This document shows, one piece after another, positions 16,512 to 24,931 of a stretch of 64,000 nt of DNA. The DNA is taken from the NCBI GenBank assembly GCA_963599255.1, contig CAVBWS010000002.1, positions 1 to 64,000 on the forward strand. Direction: 5' to 3'. Position 1 is the first letter of the stretch. Each line of letters starts with the position of its first letter. The notes beneath the pieces are model-generated. The model did no database searches. It was not told the origin of the DNA and saw only the letters and a program-made list of their open reading frames with translations. The stretch is from RGIG5612 sp963599255 (GTDB taxonomy: Bacteria > Bacillota > Clostridia > Lachnospirales > Lachnospiraceae). A program made the translations under genes and the position numbers.

Positions 16512-19112
16512 TCAATGGCTTCTGTCAACCGCTATTATCCCTGACCCTGCGACGCTGCACACCAGCACGATAAGCAGGTATAAGGCAATTGCACTCACAT
16601 TCTCAGCTTCAGCGATCAAATCCATGTTTCCGGTTACTATCAAGCCTAGTATGCACATTAATGCCATGGAAATTGCTATTGTAATGATCATCTGAATAAT
16701 GAATATCAGGATAATATCCCGGAAGCATAATCCATTCATCCTATACAGTATATAATTTTCACGATTGGTTTTTGTTTTCGTGATCATCTGCAGCAGGACA
16801 CTGATGCATCCCAGTACAATAACAAGATATTTAAGCAGCGTGCATGCCATAGATACCAGCAGATTCAATTCATGATAACTTACCAGTTGGGATGATATAT
16901 CGCGTAATGTCATATTAGGATATTCTGATGCCAGATTATTAATTTCCGTTCTGAGGCTGTCCATATCCGCATCCTCTTCTGCAAATATCCTTACTCTCGT
17001 ATATGTTGAATCTATATCCAGCGTATCGAAGGCTCCACATGATGTTATCAATGCATATGTCCTAGGCTGAAATTGCACCTCATCCGTTCTATCAAACCAG
17101 CCGGCATGGCTTCTGATCATGGCGCCTATTCTGACAGTATGGTCATGTCGTTCGATCAGATTTCGCGCCTCCGCTTCATTTATTCCCGAATTTATTTCAG
17201 TAAGAACTCTATACTCTGAGACAGTGATCTCATCTCCCACATGAAACAGTGTATCATTGATGGCATTCTCATCCGTATAATTTACATAACCTATACCTCT
17301 GCTCGGCGGCTCTCCGTCCCTGCTAACACCATATTCTTCATATATGCAGGCAGGAACCACCATTATTATCTCTTCACCGCTGTTAAGTTTTTCTATATCA
17401 ATGGTCCCTTCTGTTACATATTCACTGAGAAATTGCATATCACTGGCCGGGTATCCCTTCATAACAGTTTGTATTATCGTATTATTCTGATATCCTACTA
17501 TCCGAAGCAGCTCATCATGGCCCGACACAAACCTCTGTCTGCCAAGTGTATTAATACTGTATTGGCCGTCAAGATATGTATCAGAAATATCCAGATACTC
17601 ATCGAAGCTGTCCGCATCTTTCAGAAGCAATATTTTATCCGTTATTTTATATGCATTGACCTGCCCTACGCCCTCCGTCTCTGCAAATTTCTGCAGATCA
17701 TCTGCCGCAATTCCATTTTTCTCATATGTATATATATAACTGATATCTCCTTCCTCTGTACCATCATATGATTTGTTCTTCGCCAGTAATTCAAAATCAT
17801 AATTCATAGGCATCTCACCGTCGTATCCGCCCGCATAGGCGGTCTGTGCGCTAAAATTCTTAATGTAATTATTAATATAGATCACGAAGAATGCAGAAAT
17901 AACAATAATAAGGATCGTAAGTATGAAGGCCTTGGGAACGGTTTTATATTCCAGAAATGCCAGCCTCATATACCCTGTCTTATGAGCCCTGTGGCGAATG
18001 CGATTTTCTTTTATTTTATTGTCCTTCAATCTGAAGATCAGATTGCCGACAACAAAAACTATAACGGCATTTGCAAGAATGATCATAAGTATATTGAGAA
18101 TGTCAACCTGTATATCAATGCTTCGCTCCAGTCTGTCTCCCAGGCTCCTTACCGCCAAAACCGTGCCTGCCATACCTAGCATCAGTCCCACAGCATTACC
18201 GATGATGAGATATATTCCCAGCTCCAGATTATAATATTTTCTGGCCCGCCCCCATTCTATCCCCAGCATCCACATGAAGCGGTATCTTCTTATAATAGAA
18301 CGACAACTAAATATCATGGTACCCAGCAGCAGGAATGCACATACAACCCCCGATATTGCAAGAAAGCTCTGCGGAGTATCGAAGCTGCTATTTTGAAGCT
18401 GCGCATTTTTCCAATTATAGTTTTCATACATGCCATCTCCGTCAGATATACCAGCCGTCACGCCATCACTCGACAGCAAGAACAAACAGATGTTCACTCC
18501 TGTCTTAGCTCTTAAATCCTCCATATCAGAACTGTCTACGAACACATCTATATTGTCCAATGACATGTCATTTTGTTTCTTTCCTCTAGGCCACAATCTT
18601 CCATAGTCAGCCACCACACCTGCCACATCAATTTCATATCCCAGTGCATCTTCGATATCCTGGATGTATTCCATTGCCGATTCCGTAACCGCTATCTCTC
18701 CGGATTTCTCCGGCAAATGTCCTGAGACTAACCTGATTCCGCTTAATCTGACTCCTTCCTCGTCAGCATACCCGGCATGGAATATATTCTCACCGCCGGA
18801 TATTATACCCGCAATGTTCATTCTTCCAATGTCAGTGAATGAAGCTTCACTTTCTATCCGATTAATTTCATTCTGAACATCCTCTGATGAAGAACTCAGG
18901 TCAGCATAAAATATATAATCAAACCCTCCATAAACCTCCGCCACTGATTCTGTCACCGACTGCAATATACTGCGAGATGAATTAAGAAGGACAGATGGCA
19001 TAATAACAAAAACCGCTATACACAAAATTATAAGCAGCGCCGAAGGATTATGTTGGAAGGTACTCTTTAGAACTGCCTTAAGCAGTCCCCATCTGTTTTC
19101 TTTCATTTTCAT
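16512..19112 (-). CDS. FtsX-type ABC transporter permease (MacB/BceB-like)
   Basis: An 866-residue membrane protein. There is one helix near the N-terminus (about residues 27-45), a large outside region, three helices at about 250-370, a linker, another helix at about 400, a second large outside domain (about 425-740), and three or four C-terminal helices. This is the duplicated FtsX layout of MacB-like pumps. Such proteins do not usually carry substrate through a pore but work by mechanotransmission, exporting or extracting peptides. The ATG at 19112 overlaps the stop of the ATPase gene (ATGA). It probably exports or protects against the small secreted peptide encoded just upstream. Confidence 0.85.
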   Translation of the reverse strand: MKMKENRWGLLKAVLKSTFQHNPSALLIILCIAVFVIMPSVLLNSSRSILQSVTESVAEVYGGFDYIFYADLSSSSEDVQNEINRIESEASFTDIGRMNIAGIISGGENIFHAGYADEEGVRLSGIRLVSGHLPEKSGEIAVTESAMEYIQDIEDALGYEIDVAGVVADYGRLWPRGKKQNDMSLDNIDVFVDSSDMEDLRAKTGVNICLFLLSSDGVTAGISDGDGMYENYNWKNAQLQNSSFDTPQSFLAISGVVCAFLLLGTMIFSCRSIIRRYRFMWMLGIEWGRARKYYNLELGIYLIIGNAVGLMLGMAGTVLAVRSLGDRLERSIDIQVDILNILMIILANAVIVFVVGNLIFRLKDNKIKENRIRHRAHKTGYMRLAFLEYKTVPKAFILTILIIVISAFFVIYINNYIKNFSAQTAYAGGYDGEMPMNYDFELLAKNKSYDGTEEGDISYIYTYEKNGIAADDLQKFAETEGVGQVNAYKITDKILLLKDADSFDEYLDISDTYLDGQYSINTLGRQRFVSGHDELLRIVGYQNNTIIQTVMKGYPASDMQFLSEYVTEGTIDIEKLNSGEEIIMVVPACIYEEYGVSRDGEPPSRGIGYVNYTDENAINDTLFHVGDEITVSEYRVLTEINSGINEAEARNLIERHDHTVRIGAMIRSHAGWFDRTDEVQFQPRTYALITSCGAFDTLDIDSTYTRVRIFAEEDADMDSLRTEINNLASEYPNMTLRDISSQLVSYHELNLLVSMACTLLKYLVIVLGCISVLLQMITKTKTNRENYILYRMNGLCFRDIILIFIIQMIITIAISMALMCILGLIVTGNMDLIAEAENVSAIALYLLIVLVCSVAGSGIIAVDRSH

Positions 19113-19810
19113 ATTTCCTCTAATCTTCCGTCGCACATTTCATATGTCCGACTTGCATACTCAAGCCATGCCATGTCGTGCGTTACTATCAGATACGTCT
19201 GCCCGAAGTCCTGATTAGTCTTTTTAATATATTTCATCAGTTCCTTGCTCATCTTAGAGTCGATATTTCCATTAGGCTCATCAGCAAGTATGATCGAAGG
19301 CCGCTTAATAAGTGCCCTGGCGATCGCCGTCCTCTGCCTCTCTCCGCCTGACAGCTGAGATGGAAAAAAATTCAGCCTGTCCTTGAGCAGCAACAGCTGA
19401 ATAATCTGTTTTTCATATTCTAAATCGTATTTTCTGCCTGCAATATCGAAGGGGAGCCTGATATTTTCAAGTACGTTCAGCTCTTTTATAAGATTAAATT
19501 CCTGATATACATAACCGATTTTATTGTTGCGGATCTTAGCACGCCTGCTGTCACTTATTCCCAGGAGTCCTATCGCGCCCTGATTATCTGAATACATTGT
19601 CTCCCCATCTATTATCACGCTGCCGCTGTCAGGCTTCAGTAAGCCGCCTATAACATTCATAAGAGTGCTCTTTCCGGATCCGCTTCGTCCTATCAGCACG
19701 CATATATCTCCTTGATTGATATTCAGATTTATATTGTCCAGTGCGCGGACCGTATAATTTTTAGTTTTGAATTCTTTCGATAGATTTTCCACTGTTATTA
19801 TCGGTCTCAT
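19109..19810 (-). CDS. ABC transporter ATP-binding protein, MacB/LolD type
   Basis: A 233-residue ABC ATPase: Walker A GRSGSGKST, Q-loop in GYVYQEFNL, signature LSGGERQRTAIARAL, Walker B IILADEP followed by NGNIDSK, and H-loop VTHD. The LSGGERQR form and the length fit the MacB/LolD/BceA branch. It pairs with the FtsX-type permease that follows with a 4-nt overlap. A terminator hairpin separates it from the small secreted peptide gene upstream, so the pump is probably transcribed by read-through from the peptide promoter at a lower level. Confidence 0.92.
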   Translation of the reverse strand: MRPIITVENLSKEFKTKNYTVRALDNINLNINQGDICVLIGRSGSGKSTLMNVIGGLLKPDSGSVIIDGETMYSDNQGAIGLLGISDSRRAKIRNNKIGYVYQEFNLIKELNVLENIRLPFDIAGRKYDLEYEKQIIQLLLLKDRLNFFPSQLSGGERQRTAIARALIKRPSIILADEPNGNIDSKMSKELMKYIKKTNQDFGQTYLIVTHDMAWLEYASRTYEMCDGRLEEI

Positions 19811-19852
19811 CCCGTCCCCCCTCTCGTGTAAAGTTGATGTTTGTAATTTTCA

Positions 19853-19883
19853 AAATGGGCGGCAGCATAGCTGCCACCCATTT
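19853..19883 (-). terminator. Hairpin terminator between the secreted peptide gene and the ABC pump
   Basis: A 14-bp stem with a 3-nt loop (19853-19883, one G-U pair), followed by a short U run on the minus strand. Placed directly after the peptide gene, it should give much peptide mRNA and limited read-through into the pump genes. Confidence 0.75.
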
Positions 19884-19894
19884 ATTCAGACTAT

Positions 19895-20257
19895 TTAATA
19901 GTAAACTGTTTTGGTCGACTGTTTTGACCAATTTGCATAATTAATAATCGATGCGTAGCCATGGCTGTTCGTCCTACCAATGTAAACATATTGACCTAAC
20001 GCTTGTCCGGCACTTACGCCAGTAATATAATCATAGTATCCATATTTCCAGCCATAGGTATAGTCAAAATTACTAGGATCTATTCCCAGCATATTTTCAT
20101 AGGCACTAGACCATACGTAATCCACAGCGTAGTTTCCAGTTGTAGATACAGAATTACTCAAAGTGCCATATGAAGACGTTGCTAGCGCAGTAAATGAAAA
20201 TCCAGCTATTACCGCCATACACACAATACATAAAATAATGCTTTTTGACTTTTTCAT
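19895..20257 (-). CDS. Small secreted peptide, lactococcin-972-like bacteriocin candidate
   Basis: A 120-residue precursor. The first about 26 residues are a classic Sec signal peptide ending in ALATSS. The mature part is rich in Tyr, Ser, Gly, Asn and Trp and has no Cys, so it is not a lantibiotic; it ends in VYY. This composition, size and neighbourhood (a two-component system, a DUF1430-type membrane protein and ATPases) resemble lactococcin 972, a secreted peptide that blocks septum formation. The similarity is general and not a clear alignment. AGGAGG lies before the ATG. A LytTR-like box about 100 bp upstream suggests control by the adjacent response regulator. Confidence 0.6.
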   Translation of the reverse strand: MKKSKSIILCIVCMAVIAGFSFTALATSSYGTLSNSVSTTGNYAVDYVWSSAYENMLGIDPSNFDYTYGWKYGYYDYITGVSAGQALGQYVYIGRTNSHGYASIINYANWSKQSTKTVYY

Positions 20258-20355
20258 GTCTTACCTCCTCCTGTCTACTAAATTCTTAACTATGTTACCA
20301 CCTCGAGGCATTTTGAATATATCAGGTCCATATTTAGCGTGCAACCAGATTTGAC

Positions 20356-20386
20356 TGAGCGTTAAAAAATAGGCTATGAGCGTTGA
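20356..20386. promoter_or_regulatory. LytTR-type direct repeat between peptide and regulator genes
   Basis: TGAGCGTT occurs at 20356-20363 and 20377-20384, that is 21 bp apart, two helical turns. This is the usual geometry for AgrA/ComE-type LytTR regulators, whose half-sites contain a GTT core. A 31-bp stretch here recurs at 24228-24258 (inverted) with 25 identical positions. It lies between the divergent peptide and response-regulator genes. Confidence 0.75.
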
Positions 20387-20507
20387 GTTTTATGATGAAA
20401 AAGGTGATTTTGCAGATATTGCACAGATTATTCTTGTATATTTCATGTTTCTTTGTTAACATTTTCACATTGGATTGAATGACTTGATTTTTTGAAAGGA
20501 TTAAACC

Positions 20508-21248
20508 ATGCTCTCAATTGTAGTTTGTGATGACGATGTCAACTTTATCAACTATGTTTTAAAGCCAGCTTTTGACGAACTACTGGAGCATAATTCAGCC
20601 CGATTCACTGTTCAATATTTCAACAATCCGCTGCAAGTTCTTGAGTTTTTTAAAGCAGGCAGCAGCCCTGACATTCTATTTCTTGATATAGAAATGCCTG
20701 ACATGAACGGTAAGGTTCTGGCCGGAAAACTGCGTGCAATTGACAGATCATTCTCACTGGTATTCATTTCATCATATGAAAAAGAGGTATTCGATTCCTT
20801 TAAATACCAGACAACGGATTTTATTCCCAAGAACCTGATTGAAGAGCCCTACAGTTTAAGGTTGCTGCAGATCATGCAGCGGCATTCTTCAATGCAGCTG
20901 CCTGCTGAACCAATTGAAATCATTGATAAATCAGGTCAGCTTATGCAGCAGAAATTTTTGGTGAATAATATCCTGGGGTTCTATATGAAAAATCGTTCCA
21001 TATACCTAATGACATATTCCGAGGAATTCGAACTGGTTGAAAAGACATTTAAAAAAATAGAAGACTCTTATCTTCCTCGAGGATTTGCAGTGTCTCACAG
21101 AAATTATCTCATTAATGTAAGCCATATCAAGGCATTTAGATGTGACGAGTTATTGCTTGATAATGGAAAAAACGTCCCAGTAAGTGTGCGGTGTTTAAAG
21201 CCGCTGCGCGATGCATTCAACAAATACCTGGCAAATGGAGCTATATAA
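20508..21248 (+). CDS. AgrA/ComE-like LytTR response regulator
   Basis: A 246-residue regulator. The receiver domain has the acidic pair in CDDDVNF, the phospho-acceptor Asp in FLDIEMPDMNG (about residue 62) and the conserved Lys in DFIPKN. The C-terminal LytTR DNA-binding domain starts at about residue 145 and includes the family motif VSHRNYLINVSHI. Such proteins bind direct repeats of about 9 bp spaced 12-13 bp, as seen at 20356-20386. The partner kinase gene starts 1 nt after the stop. It probably controls the secreted peptide, the pump and the DUF1430 operon of this island. Confidence 0.92.
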   Translation: MLSIVVCDDDVNFINYVLKPAFDELLEHNSARFTVQYFNNPLQVLEFFKAGSSPDILFLDIEMPDMNGKVLAGKLRAIDRSFSLVFISSYEKEVFDSFKYQTTDFIPKNLIEEPYSLRLLQIMQRHSSMQLPAEPIEIIDKSGQLMQQKFLVNNILGFYMKNRSIYLMTYSEEFELVEKTFKKIEDSYLPRGFAVSHRNYLINVSHIKAFRCDELLLDNGKNVPVSVRCLKPLRDAFNKYLANGAI

Positions 21249-21249
21249 T

Positions 21250-22584
21250 ATGACTCTTAATCTGATCATCGAAGTCGCTTCTTATCTGATTGAAAATGCA
21301 TTCTTCTTTTTCATCTTAGATAGATTATTTCAAAGACGCTATAATGTTATTACCACAATAGCTGCCATACTCACAAAAACTATTGCAGACACCTTGGCTT
21401 TTAATCTGCCAATCTGGCTGAGAGCGCCTATTTCTGTTATTGTATGCATACTATTATGCATTGCTGTGTATACTATGAAGCCATACATTGCCAGTGCCCT
21501 GTGCATTATGTTCGGCTATATTGTGTGTATTGTAAATCTTCTTGTCGGAATTTTGCTTTCTGTGTGTTTTAACAAGTATATTCTTGTTATTCTCCGCGGC
21601 AACTCTTCGCAGCATATTATTTCACATATTTTAATAGAGGTTGCAGTTATAGGAATACTATTCTATTTTGCCGGTATCTCGAAGAAGTTTTCATTAGAAT
21701 ATGGTCTTCAGTTTTGGAAAATATTCAACTTTCTGATGTTCACATTCTTTATTATTTCTGTAATGTTTTTGACTGCATATCCAGTCACATCTCCTTCGTC
21801 CATTGCAGCACGCATATATATTTTCACCACTGTGATATTTTTTGTTCTTACAATGGTAATCATACAGCTTTCTATTGTGATATCAGACAAACTTCGGCAG
21901 GCTGACAAACTGCGTACAATAAGAGATACTTTTGAAAATCTTGAAGAGGCCTATTATGTCCAACTTGATGCCATCACTGCAACGAGGAAGATGCGTCATG
22001 ATATGAAGGCTCACCTATCAGCAGTCACAGCACTCCTACGGCAAAACGAAATTGAAGAAGCTATATCCATGATGGATGAGCTCAATACCCATCTGGAACT
22101 GCCGTCAGCTAAAATTGAAAAATTGACAGGAAATATCTATATTGACATTATACTGACCAATAAGCTGGCCATGTTCAGGCAGCATGACATTAACTTCGAA
22201 TACGAACTGGATTCTCTCAATGATGTTCACATAGAAAATATAGATATCACATCCGTTGTTTCAAATCTATTGGACAATGCTTATGAAGCTGCTTCTGTTT
22301 CCAAAAAGAAGTATATCAGATTTCAGCTCATGGACTACGATTCACATGTCTTCATCCGCACTCTTAACAGTTATGCTACAGAACCTATCGCAAGTTCTGT
22401 CCGTGGTCATATATTAAACTCTACGAAAAAGGATTCTGGTGTCCACGGTCTCGGAATGGAGATTATCCGCGATCTGGCTGATAAATATAACGGCAGTTTT
22501 ATCTGGGAGATACACGACGGTTTGTTCGATGCCTATGTCACTATGGCCAAGGATGTTTATTATCCCGATGAGTCAGCTAAATAG
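21250..22584 (+). CDS. AgrC-like sensor histidine kinase (GHKL type)
   Basis: A 444-residue membrane kinase. The N-terminal about 220 residues form six or so hydrophobic helices, the sensor region of peptide-sensing AgrC/ComD kinases. A helix follows, then the dimerisation box with the phospho-accepting His in RKMRHDMKAHL (about residue 246), the N box NLLDNAYEAA, and the G box HGLGMEII. It phosphorylates the response regulator upstream. I start at the ATG at 21250, just after that gene's stop, with GGAG 9 nt upstream. No AgrB/AgrD pair is present, so the signal may be the secreted peptide itself or an outside peptide. Confidence 0.9.
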   Translation: MTLNLIIEVASYLIENAFFFFILDRLFQRRYNVITTIAAILTKTIADTLAFNLPIWLRAPISVIVCILLCIAVYTMKPYIASALCIMFGYIVCIVNLLVGILLSVCFNKYILVILRGNSSQHIISHILIEVAVIGILFYFAGISKKFSLEYGLQFWKIFNFLMFTFFIISVMFLTAYPVTSPSSIAARIYIFTTVIFFVLTMVIIQLSIVISDKLRQADKLRTIRDTFENLEEAYYVQLDAITATRKMRHDMKAHLSAVTALLRQNEIEEAISMMDELNTHLELPSAKIEKLTGNIYIDIILTNKLAMFRQHDINFEYELDSLNDVHIENIDITSVVSNLLDNAYEAASVSKKKYIRFQLMDYDSHVFIRTLNSYATEPIASSVRGHILNSTKKDSGVHGLGMEIIRDLADKYNGSFIWEIHDGLFDAYVTMAKDVYYPDESAK

Positions 22585-22629
22585 GTATTACAGGAAAACA
22601 GATTCTGAATCTGTAGGAGGAAGTAGCGA

Positions 22630-23196
22630 ATGAAACAATCCGCATTACAAAGGATCCTTATTATCTTTGGCATTCTGATTGCAATATTTGCAATAATCAA
22701 TCTGGCATGGCTGTTCATGATCAAGCTGCCGTATGAGCACTATTGTGAGCGAAGTGAACAATTCTGCACAAGCAGCAAATTCACTGCCATGAAAGAAGTT
22801 GAGATGTATTTTCATACGTATTATGACGACGAATTGGGATACGGCTATAAAATATATCAACCCGCTTATCTTAGATTCATTCCCCTAACATTGGCAATCG
22901 GGGATAATCGCCATGTTACTGCTACAATCAATACGGAAACTGGCGAGATAACAAATCTGGATGAACCGCTTCTAAGGATAAGCATAATTAGAAATGCATG
23001 GGGACAGTGCAGCTATTCCATATCTTCCTTGAATGGAGATGGCAGTGGATATTCGGTAGAAATCAACAAAGACTTTGAAATTATTTCAGCATGGACTGAT
23101 AAGGCGCATGATGAAATTCAAAAATTGATTGATAAAAATTATGAACATATTAATGAAATCATGGACTATGCAGCTGAGATGTGGAAACTGCCATGA
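22630..23196 (+). CDS. Membrane-anchored protein, copy A of a duplicated gene
   Basis: A 188-residue protein with one N-terminal membrane helix (about residues 8-31) and an outside domain of about 155 residues containing Cys pairs in EHYCERSEQFC. I recognise no family. Copy B at 24365-24931 has the same length without gaps and about two thirds identical residues, with a block of about 100 bp nearly identical in DNA. AGGAGG lies 9 nt before the ATG, 45 bp after the kinase gene, so it is probably in the same operon. Immunity or signal presentation are possible roles from context only. Confidence 0.8.
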   Translation: MKQSALQRILIIFGILIAIFAIINLAWLFMIKLPYEHYCERSEQFCTSSKFTAMKEVEMYFHTYYDDELGYGYKIYQPAYLRFIPLTLAIGDNRHVTATINTETGEITNLDEPLLRISIIRNAWGQCSYSISSLNGDGSGYSVEINKDFEIISAWTDKAHDEIQKLIDKNYEHINEIMDYAAEMWKLP

Positions 23197-23302
23197 AAAT
23201 AGTGAAACACAACTTCCGTCGTTTCTCTCAAAATCCCGTACATAGTCATTAATAAGTGTGGTGAACGCAGAGATATTTTCAGTCCCGCAACGTTATTGTA
23301 TA

Positions 23303-23584
23303 TTACTTTTCTCCAAAAAAATCTCCGCCGCCGAATTCTTTCCACACGCGATACATATCCAAATAATTTTCCTTTATGAATTTAGATATGGCGTTGATCT
23401 CGATATTGGTTAGATCGCCTTTATTCTGGAGAACCGAACTACCATCAGCCTTAACGAAAAATTTAGCTGAGTTTGACTCAGTTAGTTTTCTATCACTAGC
23501 ATGGACATGCATTGCTTCAACGATACACTGTGAAGTAAAATAAAGATAGTGATCTGCAATCTTAAACGGATAATATTTAGGCAT
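23303..23584 (-). CDS. Small soluble protein, third gene of an inverted three-gene module
   Basis: A 93-residue soluble protein ending GGGDFFGEK. It contains FFVKADGSSVLQNKGDLTNIEI followed by a helix, with no recognised family or catalytic motif. GGAGG lies 6 nt before the ATG. Its start overlaps the end of the preceding gene by 8 nt. The three genes are tightly packed, so they are likely to act together; a toxin-antitoxin-like or effector/immunity function is conceivable but unsupported. Confidence 0.7.
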   Translation of the reverse strand: MPKYYPFKIADHYLYFTSQCIVEAMHVHASDRKLTESNSAKFFVKADGSSVLQNKGDLTNIEINAISKFIKENYLDMYRVWKEFGGGDFFGEK

Positions 23585-23819
23585 TTTCTACCTCCATGAA
23601 CTGGAGATTTTTACGGCAGATGCCTAAAACTATCTGCTGTTCAATTGGATCCATGTTTGTCTCAATGACATCACAATCCCAATTGATGACCATTGCGCAG
23701 TCAGGATGATTTAGGTTAAGAATACTGACAAATCCATCCTCACGTTGTAAGAACGCATATCCACACACTATCAGCTTCGCTTTATCCGCAATACTGTCAA
23801 CAACATTTTTATTGAGCAT
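23577..23819 (-). CDS. Small soluble protein, second gene of the inverted module
   Basis: An 80-residue protein. It reads as an alpha/beta domain with VCGYAFLQREDGFVSILNL and a C-terminal helix ending QFMEVENA. No family recognised. The ATG at 23819 has GAGG 7 nt upstream and overlaps the end of the first gene by 11 nt. The stop overlaps the start of the third gene. Tight overlap on both sides is the main evidence that it is real. Confidence 0.68.
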   Translation of the reverse strand: MLNKNVVDSIADKAKLIVCGYAFLQREDGFVSILNLNHPDCAMVINWDCDVIETNMDPIEQQIVLGICRKNLQFMEVENA

Positions 23820-24084
23820 ATTCAATCCTCACATTCTTTATAGGAGCAAGAAATGCGTCCTTGTCCATATATAAATCATCTAGCACTGGTTCCAGGTCTA
23901 TATATTCCTCAATCTCATGTTCTCTCTGGCGGTATTTTGCCATAACTTCGATATACCCCTTATCCCATGTCAGCACCTTAACATATCGTTCCAAACCGGC
24001 GCAGGTGCGGAAGGTGAGTGTTTTACCACCAAAGGAGAATGTCGTGTAATTTTTAAAACTACTCAAAACAGCTGTATCTTCCAT
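23809..24084 (-). CDS. Small soluble protein, first gene of the inverted module
   Basis: A 91-residue protein starting MEDTAVLSSFKNYTTFSFGG, with a C-terminal acidic stretch (EEYIDLEPVLDDLYMD) and ending in VRIEYAQ. No family recognised. AAAGGAG stands 9 nt before the ATG at 24084; the ATG three codons earlier overlaps that site and is unlikely. It leads a three-gene operon pointing against its neighbours and lying exactly between the two copies of the duplicated membrane-protein gene, as if inserted into the duplication. Confidence 0.68.
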   Translation of the reverse strand: MEDTAVLSSFKNYTTFSFGGKTLTFRTCAGLERYVKVLTWDKGYIEVMAKYRQREHEIEEYIDLEPVLDDLYMDKDAFLAPIKNVRIEYAQ

Positions 24085-24227
24085 AGTAAGCATCTCCTTT
24101 CAAACGATCCTTGCTCAGATGGATACAACAAACCCATCATATTTATATCGTAGGCTAAAACTCGTTTTTGTCAATACCCGACCTATTATATATTTAGCAG
24201 AATTCTCCGGATCCTCATGTGACATTT

Positions 24228-24258
24228 TTAACACTCACAACCTATTTTTTACCGATCA
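24228..24258. promoter_or_regulatory. Second LytTR-type box, before the DUF1430 operon
   Basis: Read on the minus strand, this 31-bp stretch matches the box at 20356-20386 in 25 positions, including both half-sites (TGATCGGTAA and TGAGTGTTAA, 21 bp apart) and the AT-rich spacer. It lies about 105 bp before copy B and about 145 bp before the inverted module. It implies that the same response regulator controls both promoters. Confidence 0.72.
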
Positions 24259-24364
24259 GCAAAAAGTAATTGCAGCAGTGACATGACAATTGATATATTA
24301 AAAGTATTTCAGTAAAAAAGTTCAAGTTGTAGGAGATGGGTTTATCTTACAGGAGGGCAAAGGC

Positions 24365-24931
24365 GTGAAGAGATCTGCATTAAAGAGGATACTTCTTATT
24401 ATTGGCATACCGCTTGCAGCATTTGCAATAATCAATCTGGCATGGCTGTTCATGATCAAGCTACCGTATGAGCACTATTGTGAGCGAAGTGAACAATTCT
24501 GCACAAGTAGTAAATTCACTGCGAAGGAAGAGGTCAAAATGTATTATCATACATATTTTGAAGATGAATTAGAATATGGATATAAAATATACCAACCACG
24601 ATATCTGAGTTTTCGAGGGATTTCACTTGCTATAGGAGATAACAGGCACACACGGTCAGCAATAAATGCAGAGACAGGAGAAGTAACAAACCTGGATGAC
24701 CCATTGCTAATAATACATATAGGTAGAAATGCATGGGGACAATACCGCTATATTTTGTCCTCGTGGGGCGGTGATGGTGCAGGATATGCAGCTTACATAA
24801 ACAGGAACCTTGAAATTGTTTCCGCAGCAAATCAAGAAGCGAATGAAAGGCTTCAAGAACTCATTGATAAAAATTATAACCATCTTCTGGAAATCCTGGA
24901 CTATGCAGCTGAGATGTGGGAATTGCCATGA
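24365..24931 (+). CDS. Membrane-anchored protein, copy B of a duplicated gene
   Basis: A 188-residue paralogue of the protein at 22630-23196, with the same N-terminal helix and the same EHYCERSEQFC motif. Differences are spread along the outside domain, so both copies look functional. The start is a GTG with AGGAGG 8 nt upstream. Its stop overlaps the start of the DUF1430-like gene (ATGA), tying it to that transporter. The corresponding ATG is also preserved after copy A but leads only into a short dead frame, suggesting that a larger unit was duplicated and then broken. Confidence 0.82.
   Translation: MKRSALKRILLIIGIPLAAFAIINLAWLFMIKLPYEHYCERSEQFCTSSKFTAKEEVKMYYHTYFEDELEYGYKIYQPRYLSFRGISLAIGDNRHTRSAINAETGEVTNLDDPLLIIHIGRNAWGQYRYILSSWGGDGAGYAAYINRNLEIVSAANQEANERLQELIDKNYNHLLEILDYAAEMWELP

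Noticed and set aside
17241..17771. 176-codon plus-strand frame inside the FtsX-type permease gene
   Set aside because: It is a shadow of the permease gene with no ribosome site and a composition of reversed coding sequence.
20258..22630. An AgrB/AgrD pair expected for an AgrC-like kinase
   Set aside because: No small frame with an AgrD-like pattern and no AgrB-type membrane protease is found near the two-component genes.
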